Source of the DNA: Erinaceus europaeus
Lineage: Eukaryota > Chordata > Mammalia > Eulipotyphla > Erinaceidae
Assembly: GCF_950295315.1 (NCBI RefSeq)
Contig: NW_026647334.1
Location: forward strand, 1 to 64,000
Direction of reading: 5' to 3'
DNA: 64,000 nucleotides
The notes beneath the pieces were generated by a model. The model saw only the letters and a list, made by a program, of their open reading frames with translations. It was not told the DNA's origin and ran no database searches. Shown piece after piece: positions 45,701 to 56,660 of the stretch. The number at the start of each line of letters is the position of its first letter. Position 1 is the first letter of the stretch. A program made the translations under genes and the position numbers.

Positions 45701-47806
45701 CTGGACTGAAGACCCCACCAATGTGTCCTGAAGCTCTGCTTCCCCAGAGACCCACCCTACTAGGGACAGAGAGAGGCAGACTGGGAGTATGGACCGACCA
45801 GTCAAAACCCATGTTCAGCAGGGAAACAATTACAGAAGCCAGACCTTCCACCTTCTACAACCCACAATGACCCCTGGGTCCATGCTCCCAGAGGGACAGA
45901 GAATGGGAAAGCTATCAGGGGAGGGGGTGGGATATGGAGATTGGGTGGTGGGAATTGTGTGGCATTGTACCCCTCCTACGCTATGGTTTTGTTAATTAAT
46001 CCTTTCTTAAATAAAAGAAAAAATAGAATAAAAGTAAACTCAAAATAAAATGGGAATAGATGGGAAATTCCTAAAGACTGGAATCCATATATAGCAAACC
46101 AACAGCCATCATCATACTCAATGGACAGAAGTTGAAAGCATTTCCCCTCAGATCAGGGACTAGACAGGGCTGCCCACTATCACCATTACTCTTCAACATA
46201 GTATTGGAAGTTCTTGCCATAGCAATCAGGCAAGAGAAAGAAATCAAAGGAATATGGATTGGAAGGAAAGAAGCCAATCTCTCATTATTTGCAGATGACA
46301 TGATAGTATACGTAGAAAAACCTAAAGAATCCAGTAGAAAACTACTGGAAGTTATTAGGCAATATAGCAAGGTGTCAGGCTACAAAATCAATGTACAAAA
46401 ATCAGTGGCATTTCTCTATGCAAACATTAAAACTGAAGAAGAAGACATCCAGAAATCACTTCCATTCACCATTGCAACAAAATCAATAAAATACCTAGGA
46501 GTAAAGCTGACCAAAGAAGTGAAAGACTTGTATACTGAAAACTATGAGTCACTCTTCAAGGAAATAGAAACTGATACCAAGAAATGGAAAGACATCCCAT
46601 GCTCATGGATTGGAAGAATAAATATCATCAAAATGAATATTCTCCCCAGAGCCATATACAAATTTAATGTGATACCCATCAAAGTTCCACCAAGATTCTT
46701 TAAGCAAATAGAACAAAAACTACATTCATTTATCTGGAACCAGAAAACACCTAGAATTGCCAAAACCATCTTGAGGAAAAGAAACAGAAACGGAGGCATC
46801 ACACTCCCAGATCTCAAACTATATTATAATGCCATCATCATCAAAATAGCCTGGTACTGGAACAAAAATAGACACACAAACCAGTGGAACAGAACTGAAA
46901 GCCCAGATCTAAACCCCCACACGTATGGACATCTAATCTTTGATAGGGGGGCCCAAAGTATTAAATGGAAGGAGGCTCTCTTCAATAAATGGTGCTGGAA
47001 AACTAGGTTATAACATGCAGAAGAATGAAATTGAACCACCTTATGTCACCAGAAACAAAAATCAACTCCAAATGGATCAAAGACCTGGATGTCAGACCAG
47101 AAATAATCAAATACTTAGAGGAAAACATTGGTGAAACACTTTCCCACCTACACCTCAAGGACATCTTTGATGAAACCAACCCAATTGCAAGGAAGACTAA
47201 AGCAGAAACAAACCAATGGGACTACATCCAATTGAAAAGCTTCTGCACAGCCAAGAAACTATCACCCAAACAAAGAGACCCCTCACAGAATGGGAGAAGA
47301 TCTTCACATGCCAAACATCAGACAAGAGACTAATCACCAAAACATACAGAGAGCTCAGCAAACTTAGCACCAAAAAAGCAAATGACCCCATCCAAAAATG
47401 GGCAGAGGATATGAACAAGACATTCACTTCAAAAGAGATCCAAAAGGCTAACAAACATGAAAAACTGCTCCAGGTCGCTGATTGTCAAAGAGATGCAAAT
47501 AAAGACAACATTGCGATGCCACCTCACTTCTGTGAGAATGACATACATCAAAAAGGACAGAAGCAACAAATGTTGGAGAGGCTGTGGGGACAGAGGAACC
47601 CTTCTACACTGCTGGTGGGAATGTAAATTGGTCCAGCCTCTTTGGAGAGCAGTCTGGAGAACTCTCACAAGGCTAGACATAGACCTTCCATATGACCCAG
47701 TAATTCCTCTCCTGGGGATATACCCCAAGGATTCCATAATGCCCAACCAAAAAGATGTGTGTACATCTATGTTCATAGCAGCACAATTCATAATAGCTAA
47801 AACCTA
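42769..47806 (+). pseudogene. L1 ORF2 (endonuclease and reverse transcriptase), broken and interrupted
   Basis: Starts at ATG 42769, about 52 bp after the ORF1 stop. The endonuclease domain shows 'VNVNGL', 'LQESHL', 'IYAPN', 'SRIDHMLG' and 'SDHNGVKL', but a stop at 43021-43023, another near 43079 and a stop near 43222 break it, and the expected DFN motif reads 'DFT' (Asn lost). The RT part includes '[16 protein letters not shown]' (about 44165), 'DAEKAFDKI' (about 44563), then the nested insertion, then '[17 protein letters not shown]' and an intact catalytic 'LFADDMIVY' (about 46285). The C-terminus ('YDPVIPLLGIYPKDS') ends about 47806. Long open stretches are 43278-44033 and 46132-47013. 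Inactive copy. Confidence 0.9.
44630..46046 (+). mobile_element. Nested 5'-truncated L1, long 3' UTR type, with target-site duplication
   Basis: Begins in the C-terminal ORF2 region ('gatccagtaattcctctcctgg'), continues into the long 3' UTR and ends 'cctttcttaaataaaag' with an A-rich tail. It is flanked by AAAATGGGAATA at 44618-44629 and 46047-46058, which is ORF2 sequence of the host L1, so host ORF2 resumes exactly after it. The 3' UTR here is about 1.05 kb from ORF2 end to tail. Confidence 0.92.
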
Positions 47807-48930
47807 GAAGGAACCCAGGTGCCCAACAGCAGATGAGTGGCTGAGAAAGCTGTGGTACATATACACAATGGAATACTATGCAGCTATTAAGAACAATGAG
47901 TCCACCTTATCTGACCCATCTTGGTCAGAGCTAGAAGGAATTATGTTAAGTCAGCTAAGTCAGAAAGATAAAGATGAGTATGGGATGTCCCCACTCATCA
48001 ACAGAAGTTGAGAAAGAAAAACAGAAAGGGAAACTAAAAGCAGGATCTGATTAAATCGAGAGCAGGGCATCAATGTAAAAACACTGTGGTGAAGGGGAGG
48101 GTGGCCATTGGGCTTCCCCGCATGTCGGGGGGCTGGGGGTGTGGGGGTGGGTGGTGGGGATGGGACACAGTCTTTTGGTGGTGGGAGTGGTGTTTATGTA
48201 CAATCCTATTAAAGTGTAAACATATAAACCACTATTTAATTAATATGAGAGGGGAAAAACTGATATGTCTAGAACTTCTTAAAATGCAGACTGAATCTTT
48301 TTAATACATAGGCTGTCTTTGATATGTTGTCTCTCCCAAACGCCTAGACCAGGGAGAACAGAAGCAACTGGTAGCACAGCTATATACAAGATGCTGAGTA
48401 TTATACCCCAAACCCTATCGAAGGGACTGCTCAAAGTTAACCCTATCACCAAATAATGTGACGATAACAATAAGTATCCATTGTCTTCTTGAACCCTAAG
48501 ACAACAGGAACCTCACATTTCCACTATAGAGCCTATATTTCCCCCAGTCCTGGGACCTTAGGGTGGGGCCCACTTTTCTGCATGCTGCTCTCAATTCAAA
48601 TCAAATAATATTGCATCCGCAGATCACAACCTAATCAACGCAATTAGTGCCACCCCAGCATGCTTCACTTCAGACTGTGACAAGAGACTTCAGGTGTGGA
48701 ATGACAACCCTTCAGATTCATCACTCGGGTGAGACCTTTCCTTTCATAGTATTCTCTAATTCCATTCAAGGTGTTCCACTCCCCAATAAAGTCCCCAAAC
48801 CTAGATATAGTCCAGGTCCCCTGAGACAGAGCATAGGTTCACCCGTGCCCATAAACTAGGGGAAAAATATATACCTGAAAGCAGAAGTACACAAGAGCAT
48901 GCTGGGAATACTTCATCTGCACTATTCCAG

Positions 48931-49185
48931 TCGTGAGCTTAATGTGCAGCTTGGCGATATGAGAATCCGGCATGAAGCCCAGCCAGTCTATCTTGGCGTT
49001 ACTCTCGATTGCACTCTGTCATTTCACAAACATCTCATAAAAACTGCAGCAAAGGTGGGCGCGAGGAATAACATCATTGCAAGACTGGCCAGCTCCTCAT
49101 GGGGCACGATACGATCATCATCTCTGGCATTATGCTATTCCACTGCACAATACTGTGCCCCAGTATGGTTCCGTAGCCTAGCAGT
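48931..49185 (+). pseudogene. Fragment of a non-L1 (Jockey/I-like) reverse transcriptase
   Basis: In frame with the preceding DNA, the translated stretch reads 'PVYLGVTLDCTLSFHKHL', then 'KTAAKVGARNNIIARLAS' , then 'LALCYSTAQYCAPVWFRS', and stops soon after. The pattern YLGV.LD.tLsf..H and ...ALcYS.AeYcaPVW is the segment just downstream of the palm/thumb of Jockey- and I-superfamily non-LTR reverse transcriptases, common in invertebrate genomes. It is not the L1 or BovB sequence of this region. About 84 codons are free of stops. CpG is clearly denser than in the flanks (about ten in 255 bp). The left junction is sharp: L1 3' UTR ends at 'ctattccag'. The right edge is about 49185. The call rests on remembered family patterns. 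Confidence 0.65.
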
Positions 49186-49440
49186 CTGAGCTTGTAGTCT
49201 ATGGTCACAACTGGGAACAAATTGAACCACATATCCTATAATTTATATAGCAACCCTATCTCTCCACTGACAAGAATTTCCTTCAGAGATAGAACTAATT
49301 ATATTCAGTTTGGGCTAAAGTGCTTTCCCCCCTATTATTAAATTTACTCCCTAAAACATTGGCCAGTATACAGTTGGTGTTAAATAAATATTTGTGAAGG
49401 AATGACTGAATAACATCTTGGAGTAAGTTTTGACTACTTA
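49186..49440 (+). mobile_element. Unique DNA with an L2 3'-end relic
   Basis: 49340-49415 ('ttggccagtatacagttgg', 'taaataaatatttgtgaagg', 'aatgactgaat') fits an L2 3' end. The rest of the stretch is unassigned. Confidence 0.5.
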
Positions 49441-49450
49441 AAACATCTTG

Positions 49451-50733
49451 TGGTGAGGGGTAGACATGCAGCTTCCTAGGCCAGTGGGGGGTGGGAGTGG
49501 GGGTGGGAGTGGGTGGGAGGGATGGGTCACAATCTTTTGGTGGTGGGAATGGTGTTTATGTACACTCCTAGTAAAATGTAGACATATAAATCACTAGATA
49601 ATTAATATGAGAGGGGGAAAATTAATTGTATGTCTCGAAGTTTTTAAAACACAGACTGAGTCTTTTTAATATATAGGATGTGTATTTGATGTGAGGACTC
49701 TCTCAAAAGCCTAGACCAAGTAGATCAGAAGCAACCAATAGCACAGCTATACACAAGATACTGGGTACTGTACAGCAAACCCTAACAAAAGGACTTTTCA
49801 AAGTTAACCCAATTAACAAATAATGCAATGATAACATTAACTTTCCATTGTCTTTTTGAATCCTAAGACAGCAGGAATCTCATATCTCCACTATAGAGCC
49901 TCTACTTCCCCCAGTCCTTGAACCTTTGTATAGGGCCCGCTTTCCTGTATGCCTCTCCCAATCCATATCAAATAACACTGCATCTGTGGATCGCAACCTA
50001 ATAAACACGATTGCCACCTCAACATGCTTCACTTCAGACTGTGTCCAGAGACTTCACATGTGGAATGACAACCCTTCAGTTTCATTACTCAGGTGAGACC
50101 TTTCCTTACATAGTATTCTCTAATTACAACCCAGGTGGTTCACTTTCTAACAAAGACCCAAAACCTAGATATACACCAGTTTCTGTGGGAGAGAGCATAT
50201 GTTCACACGTATCCATAAACTACTGCAAAATATATACCTGAAAGCAGAAGTACACTAGAGTTTGCAGTGAGTATGCCCCTAACACTTCCTCTCCACTATT
50301 CCAACCTTTGGGTCCATGATTGCTCAACAATTTGTTTGGCTTTGTATGTTAACTCTCTTTTCAGTCACCAGGTTCCAGATGCCATCTGGATGCTGGCCAG
50401 GCTTCCCTGGACTGAAGACCCCACCAATGTGTCCTGGAGCTCAACTTCCCCAGAGACCCACCCTACTAGGGACAGAGAGAGGCAGACTGGGAGTATGGAT
50501 CGACCAGTCAACGTCCATGTTCAGCGGGGAAGCAATTACAGAAGCCAGACCTCCCACCTTCTGCAACCCACAATGACCCTGGGTCCATGTTCCCAGAGGG
50601 ATAGAGAATGGGAAGCTATCAGGGGAGGGGGTGGGATATGGAGATTGGGTGGTGGGAATTGTGTGGAGTTGTACCCCTCCTACCCTATGGATTTGTTAAT
50701 TTATCCTTTCTTAAATAAAAAATAAATTTAAAA
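49451..50733 (+). mobile_element. 5'-truncated L1, complete long 3' UTR, with target-site duplication
   Basis: A clean insertion: AAACATCTTG at 49441-49450 and 50734-50743 flank a segment that starts in the L1 3' UTR ('tggtgaggggtagacatgc') and ends 'cctttcttaaataaaaaataaattta' plus A's. It contains no ORF2, and shows that the whole 1.28 kb, including the 'attacagaagccagacc' terminal part seen elsewhere as scattered repeats, is one L1 3' UTR. Confidence 0.92.
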
Positions 50734-50819
50734 AAACATCTTGGGTAATGTTTTTAAATATCTTATTTTTTCTTGCTAAGATAAAATACATCAGATAAAT
50801 TTTTGCTTTGATTTAAAAT

Positions 50820-51115
50820 ATGATTTATTTAAGCACACACAGTACAAAACACAAGGACCAGTGCAAGCATCCTGGCTCTAGCCCCCGGCTCCCCACCTGC
50901 AAGGGGTCACTTTAGAAGTGGTGAAGCAGGTCTGCAGGTCCTTGTCTCTTCTTTTCTACCTCCCTCCCTCTCTCAGTCCTATTCAAAAACATCATCATCA
51001 TCAACAACAACAAAAATGAGAAAGATGGTTGCCATAAGCTGTGGATTCACAGTGCAGGCACCAAGCCCGAGGGATAACCCTAGATGCAAAAAAAAAAAAG
51101 AAAAAAAAAGAAGAA
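50820..51115 (+). mobile_element. Hedgehog tRNA-derived SINE, sense, 5' shortened
   Basis: 'aagcacacacagtacaaaac' head remnant, 'ctagcccccggctccccacc', 'gaagcaggtctgcaggtcc', an ATC/CAA-rich part and the 3' 'caccaagcccgagggataac' block with A-rich tail. The first tRNA-like bases are missing. Confidence 0.85.
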
Positions 51116-51873
51116 TATGATTTATAACTTTGTCAGAACCATTAGATTCTAAATTTCTATTCATATTTTATTTTTTCTTCTTGGGTTTTGTAGCTATCAG
51201 ACTACAAACATTCAATTTTGAAAGCTACATATAAGAAAGGAAGAATAGAAGGAAAGAGAGTGGAAAGGATGAAGAGAAGGAGATAGAGCAATTAGTTGTT
51301 AAAAAAATAAGAAAAAGTTAAATGCTTTAAAATTTTTTGAGTTTTATATATACAAGACCCAAGAAAACATTGAGTGAATTCTCTTATTCAACCAACATAA
51401 AAAAGTGAACAAGTAAAAAAAAAAAATCTCTGTAATTCAGAAACCGTGTCTTGAGTGCCTGCTATATGAAGTCTGTGCTAACTAGTGTTAGTGTAGTTGA
51501 AAATAAAATATTTTCCCTCAAAAATATACTAAATAGTTCTTTTAGGGGAAAGGGATAATAGCACAGTTAATTCAAGATGATGTAAAATGTGTGATAAGAA
51601 AAAACAAACAAAAATAAAAAAAAACAGAATGAAGGAGATCATGCTAGCTTTAGAGATACTCAATTTGAGTGAACTTGGAGTAGAACCCAAAGAGAATATA
51701 TATATTCTAAATGAGCTCATCCTGAGCACAGACACAGAGGTAACAAAATTCAGGTTCCACTGGTGAAAAAGTAAGTTAAAAACCCTTAAGTGAATATCAT
51801 GGTGATGATCTTTGAAACCCAAATATCGCAAGGATTAATATTGATGATGGGAGAAAGAAGCCAAAGGAAAGCA

Positions 51874-51909
<36 letters not shown>

Positions 51910-53547
51910 TCCGCTATTTTAAAAAGTGATTTTATTTATTGTCAAAACTTCTCCCCCACACAATGGCATCTTAATATCTTTATGTCAGTTTTGTCTGTCT
52001 ACTCCGTCACCACAGTGGAAGTTTGAATCACATAGGAACTCTGCAGTTGGGTTCTGAGAACATCTTCCATGTGCTTTTTGTTAAATAATATGTCAGAATA
52101 TCAAGAGAACCAAGTTGTAATTCTGAGCACTGGAATGTTGAATCTTTAGCTACATATGCCTCCCAGCTACAATTTCATGTTTTTTAGAAAGACTAATCCA
52201 GGCATTACATTATTGTCAATGCCTCCCAAAATATTCCTTGCCAATTATTCTGCTTGTTTTCAAAAGGTTCTCTCAGTACAGGTATTTCCTGCTTTATTTC
52301 AAAATTGATGATAAATGATAGGCTTTTGAAGCTTTAGAGAGTGAATTGTGGTCCAAGGAACATTTTTTTTATTATTGGAATCGGCATTACCGAAATTGTT
52401 CCAATGGTTTTCCTTCTCTCAAGTTGAAAAGGTAATTTTTTTTTCCATAGTCATACATTCTTGGAGACGTAAAATATATATTTTGAGAAGTTCATTTGCA
52501 GAATATGTTTTCAAATAAAAACATCACAATACTGTTTCAGTATGATACTTGAGTAAAAGTTTCACTTTTACATTTATTCAATTCTGGAACATTGTCTCTA
52601 TAATAGCAAACATTCACATGCTTAATCATTTTAATATGGGTTATTGTTTTTTTTTCTTTCTACTTACCCAAAAACTTAAGAGAGGAAAAATGTTTTTGAG
52701 TGAATGAGTTCTCATTTCAGGAAGAAAATGGTCAATTTTTTTTTTCAATGAAGCACTTCCAGTGATGGGATGGTCTGCAAAACATTGGTTTCCTTTTATT
52801 TTTTTCCTTTAAGGAAATGATAATATTTTAAGAACTTCTGAGATCAGTCTAATGGCCCATCCTCCCATGTTAAAGGCTAGCAGCACATAAACTGAAGGGT
52901 GAAAATAGTCACAGATTTAATCTAGGTCTGAAAAAAAAAAGTGTGAGTATAGTTATTTGCACACACACATTATGAAACACACATGTGGGACAAAAATTAC
53001 TTTTAATCTTTGTGTTAATCGTAAGGGAGACTTTTTTTTTCCTTTAGAAAGGACTATCTTATTCTTAAAACAACTCCTGGGATGTTGTGTCTTCCAGGAC
53101 TCGGTGCCTGGCTGGAGCCTCATCTGACTCAGTACAATATGCTCTTGATCAGGATGCTCTTTCTGGCCATAACTAAATGTGACTGGCACCACTTGCAATC
53201 CCTATAAACCTGGGCAGAGTACCAAAGAATCACACCTGGTACTCTGGTCCTGTCCAAGAAGGAAGAAAACAAGGCATGCTGAACTTGGACTGGCACAGCC
53301 ACCAAGGCTTCCTGGCCCTCTGCACACCTTTGTTCTGCTTCTGAAGGATCACAGAACTTAGGTCACCCTCAAACCTGATGAAGTTCCTTTTTTCCCACAA
53401 GTTACTACCACCGCCACTGTCTCTGAAGTTTGAAAGCTAAACTTATGTTCCTGGAACTTTAAGACCCTAAGCTAAAAAAAAAAAAAGAAAGAAAGAAAAA
53501 AGAAAAGTGTGTGACTGTATCCCTAGACACATATATTCACATTTGCA

Positions 53548-53548
<1 letters not shown>
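51116..53548. other. Low-repeat unique DNA
   Basis: The longest stretch without a recognisable transposable element (apart from a CA array). T- and A-rich homopolymers are frequent. 53060-53400 is GC-richer than its flanks, but neither strand shows a recognisable protein, and splice signals are not convincing. It could hold conserved non-coding elements; a multi-species alignment would show. Confidence 0.45.
51876..51907. repeat. (CA)n microsatellite
   Basis: About 16 CA units in unique sequence. Confidence 0.95.

Positions 53549-53591
<43 letters not shown>
53549..53591. repeat. (AC)n microsatellite
   Basis: About 21 AC units immediately before a SINE. Confidence 0.95.
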
Positions 53592-53593
<2 letters not shown>

Positions 53594-53604
53594 TTCTAAA
53601 ATTA

Positions 53605-53940
53605 ATCTTAGGGTGGGGGGAGCTCAGTGGTGACACACCTGGTTAAGAGCACATATTACTATGAGCAAGGACCAAGGTTCAAGCAGGGCTGCTTCACAAG
53701 TAGTGAAGCAGGTCTTCTGCTTTCTATCTTTCTCTTTCCCTCTCTATCTCTCCTTCCTTTTCAATTTTTCTGTCTGATTCTATCAAGTATAACAGAGAGA
53801 AAGAAAGGAAGAAAGGAAGAAAAAAAAAAGAAAGGAAGGAAGAAAGGAAAAAAAAAGGCCCCCAGGAGCAGTGGATTCCTATTGCTGGCACTGAGACCCA
53901 ACAATAACCCCGGTGGCAAAATAATAATAATGATAAATTA
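53605..53940 (+). mobile_element. Hedgehog-type SINE, sense
   Basis: 'gggggagctcagtggtgacac' head, 'aaggaccaaggttcaagc', 'agtgaagcaggtcttctgc', CT-rich middle, a GAAA/GGAA-expanded purine tract (53790-53858), then 'aggagcagtggattcc' and 'ataaccccggtggc'. The purine tract is an expansion of the element's own A-rich part. Confidence 0.85.
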
Positions 53941-53954
53941 AATAAATAAGAGTG

Positions 53955-54235
53955 TGGGGACTAGTTGGGCTCATACCTTACCATGCATAAGGTCCCAGGT
54001 TCAAATCCCTGGTCCCCACCTAATGGCGGAAGCTTGATAATCTGTGAAGCAGAGCTATCTCTCTTTTTCTCCCCACCTGCCCCCCCCCAATTTTCTCTGT
54101 CCTCTCAAATAAAGTAAGTAGAGAAAATAAAAGAAAAGAATGGTAACGGAAAGAAGAGAAAATGGAAAACATAGTCACCTGGAGCTGTGGATTGGTGGTG
54201 CAGGCACCCAGTCCCAGATATAAAAGGAGAACAAA
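53955..54235 (+). mobile_element. Older hedgehog-type SINE, sense
   Basis: 'tggggactagttgggctcat' head, 'ggtcccaggttcaaatccc', 'tgaagcagagctatctctc', then 'ctggagctgtggattgg' and 'cccagtcccagatataaaag'. It follows the previous copy in the same orientation. Confidence 0.75.
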
Positions 54236-55184
54236 CAGACAAACAAACAAACAAAAGCAGAAAAAAGAGTGTATCATTTTTTGTACCTTGTTGTGGCATG
54301 ATGCTTCTTTGGGTGGTTTGGTGGCAATTATCTATTTTAATACAGTGGTGATATTTAAGTTCTTACATTTACTGGAGTTATTGAATTTCTGGTCACAACC
54401 ACCTGGTGGATTGGTAGTTAGTTTACATGTAAGAAATAGGAGGGAAAGTAGTAATGATTAAAAAGACATTTGAGTGCTGCTTTTGCCTCTGGCTGGTTTA
54501 CTTTGGACATCATAAACCCCTTTTTTCAGGATCTAATATTTGGGAGTATGCTTGAGAAAACAGAGCTTCAGGAAAAGCTAAGAATGACCTCTCTTTGGCT
54601 GACTCATTCTGACTTTAAAGTAATATGTCTTTACAAAATATGGTGAGAGTTCAAAGCCTGCTTTTGTTTTCTCCATTTTTTCTTATTAGAAAAAGAAAAA
54701 CAATACTGTAGCCCTGCTTTTGTTTAATTCCCACTTTTATTTCAGTGGGGTAGATGTTGTATCATTTGTCACAAAGAAAAAGAGTGCTGGAAAGTTTTGT
54801 CTTTTTCTTACTGTTGCCTTGATGCCTCTTCAGCTCCACAAGTTGCAGGAGTAGAATAATTTCCTTAGCAGAAAGCCCATCTCTGCCATCCCAAATTTAA
54901 GGAACATGAATGGGAACTAGAGAATATGCAGGACCAGGTCACAAAAAGAACAGAGACTTGGAGTAGATATCTGACCAAAATACTTAACATTTTGGAGTTT
55001 AGGTCTTCTTTATAAAATGATGATAATGCCTGCCATATGGTGTCTTCATATGATGAAATAAAATTATGATGCCTGTATTGTACTTGATACATTATAGACA
55101 CTTGATACATTATAGTGGCAATTTCCATAGATGTATAGGCATACTTTGCAAATTGGTCCCCTCTCTTCTCAGACAAGTTTCTAT
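54236..55184. other. Unique DNA, no gene seen
   Basis: A short (ACAA)n run near 54236-54256 marks the SINE tail. The rest shows no repeat or coding signal. Confidence 0.4.
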
Positions 55185-55745
55185 TTGTTTATTTTTATTG
55201 CTACCAGGGCTATTGCTGGGGATTGGTACCTGAACAATGAATCCATTGCTTCTGGCAGCATTTTTTTAAGTATTTATTTTATTTATTTATTCCTTTTTGT
55301 TGCCCTTGTTGTTTTATTGTTGTAGCTATTATTGTTGTTGTCGTTGTTGGATAGGACAGAGAGAAATGGAGAGAGGAGGGGAAGACAGAGAGGAGGAGAG
55401 AAAGATAGACACCTGCAGACCTGCTTCACCGCCTGTGAAGTGACTCCCCTGCAGGTGGGGAGCTGGGGTTTGAACCGGGATCCTTATGCCGGTCCTTGTG
55501 CTTTGCGCCACCTGCGCTTAACCCGCTGCGCTACAGCCCGACTCCCCTGGCAGCATTTTTTTTTTATCCTTTCTTTCTTTATTTCTTCTTTCCATTGAGG
55601 AATGGGAAAGACAGAAAAATACTTGACGTACTTGCCTCATTGCTCATGAAGGTTCCCCCCTGCAGGTGGATAGCAGGGGGCTGAAACTCAAGTTCTTGAG
55701 CATGGTAATCTGTGTGCTTAATCAGGTACACCATCAACTAACTGG
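55185..55745 (-). mobile_element. Older SINE, antisense, split by a younger SINE
   Basis: The 3' block ('attgctaccagggctattgc', 'gaatccattgcttctggc') lies at 55195-55267, and the rest ('gggaaagacagaaaaat', 'cccccctgcaggtggatagc', 'catcaactaactggcccg') at 55563-55745. The interruption is the younger antisense SINE 55268-55546. Confidence 0.8.
55268..55546 (-). mobile_element. Young hedgehog SINE nested in an older SINE, antisense
   Basis: Complete element: 'ttattccttttttgttgcccttg'-type tail side, 'gttggataggacagagag', 'gacacctgcagacctgcttc', B-box region 'gtttgaaccgggatcc' and a head with 'gcgcttaacccgctgcgc'. It is flanked by CTGGCAGCATTTTTTT (55252-55267 and 55547-55562). Low divergence from the consensus-like copies. 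Confidence 0.93.
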
Positions 55746-56154
55746 CCCGCCCCTTCTCAGGCAACTTTCAAAGTACATACTTTGCTTTGTTCATTTGCCT
55801 TCAATTTCCAGATCTTATTGCTACAAAACCTTATGGCCAAATGATTAGATCTTCCTTGACATTTTATGGATCTTTAACCTTTGAAACTGACAAGTTTTCT
55901 GATTTCTTTTTCATATCATGAAATTTGTCACTTCAGATTGCTGAGACCATAGGGTGTCACTGTCCCAATTTCCTCCAGCAATTCTTGATTGTTGCTGTAG
56001 GAAAACCACACAGCTTCCTGAATCATAATACCTGCTAAGTGTCTGTGCCATTTGGCCAAACTGACTGAACATTAGAAGCATCTGGGGAACTACTGGGAAG
56101 CTGATTCTGGTGCAGCAACACACAGGAGATGTGTGTAGTGGTTATTTATTTATT

Positions 56155-56300
56155 TGTTTGTTTATTTATTTATTTATTTATTTTTCTAGAGCAGTTCTTA
56201 GCTTTGGCTATTCACTGGTGGTGCCAGGTATAAAACTTGGGATCTGTCATGTACAAGTTCTGTGTTTTACCACTTTATATCTCTCTGATCTCTGCCACAC
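56155..56300 (-). mobile_element. Old SINE relic, antisense
   Basis: A TTTA-rich tail (56140-56182) is followed by 'ggtggtgccaggtataaaac' and 'atctctctgatctc', an antisense older-group SINE. Confidence 0.45.
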
Positions 56301-56379
56301 AATTTGATAGACTAAAATAAATTATCCCCAATCAAAGGCCTGAGAAATATGTATTTTCCTTTTGTCTCACTTTTCATGT

Positions 56380-56660
56380 CTTCTGACAATCCCATTTCTC
56401 TCCAATTTGCTCTGAGTCACTGCATAATCTCAGTCCTCTTACTCTGGTGACTTAACTCCTTGTTGTTTCCTAGAGCCTTCGATCTGCCATATCATACTCT
56501 CTCTACTCATTATACTCCTCTCTCTTCCTCTCTTCTCTAAACTTGCAAGAATTCTTTATTTTCATTTTCCTGGAATGCTCTCTAGTCTCCCTCCTTACCA
56601 AAATGCCCCTCTAGGTTCTTATCTCTGAATTATCCCCTGCATGGTTCCATGCTCTGCTTG
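56380..56660 (+). mobile_element. Possible L2 relic
   Basis: 'ttttcctggaatgctctctag' and 'tccctccttacc' with a pyrimidine-rich lead-in resemble the 3' part of L2. Low certainty. Confidence 0.4.

Larger units (their letters stand above)
42386..48930 (+). mobile_element. Long L1 (ORF1 3' part, ORF2, long 3' UTR), interrupted by a nested L1
   Basis: 5'-truncated within ORF1; then the ORF1-ORF2 spacer, ORF2 from its start codon to the C-terminus, and about 1 kb of long-type 3' UTR. A younger L1 3' end (44630-46046) sits inside ORF2. Removing it leaves about 5.1 kb of L1. The element ends abruptly at 48930 ('cactattccag'), about 450 bp short of the usual 3' terminus, where a non-L1 fragment follows. 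Frames are broken in several places. No target-site duplication could be found, consistent with loss of the 3' end. Confidence 0.88.

Noticed and set aside
46132..47013. Long open frame with intact reverse-transcriptase FADD motif as a functional gene
   Set aside because: It is an internal part of a broken L1 ORF2; upstream stops, a lost endonuclease residue and the nested insertion rule out a working product.
48931..49185. BovB/RTE fragment
   Set aside because: The residues expected downstream of the BovB palm domain are not present; the YLGV.LD and CAPVW pattern points to Jockey/I-type elements instead.
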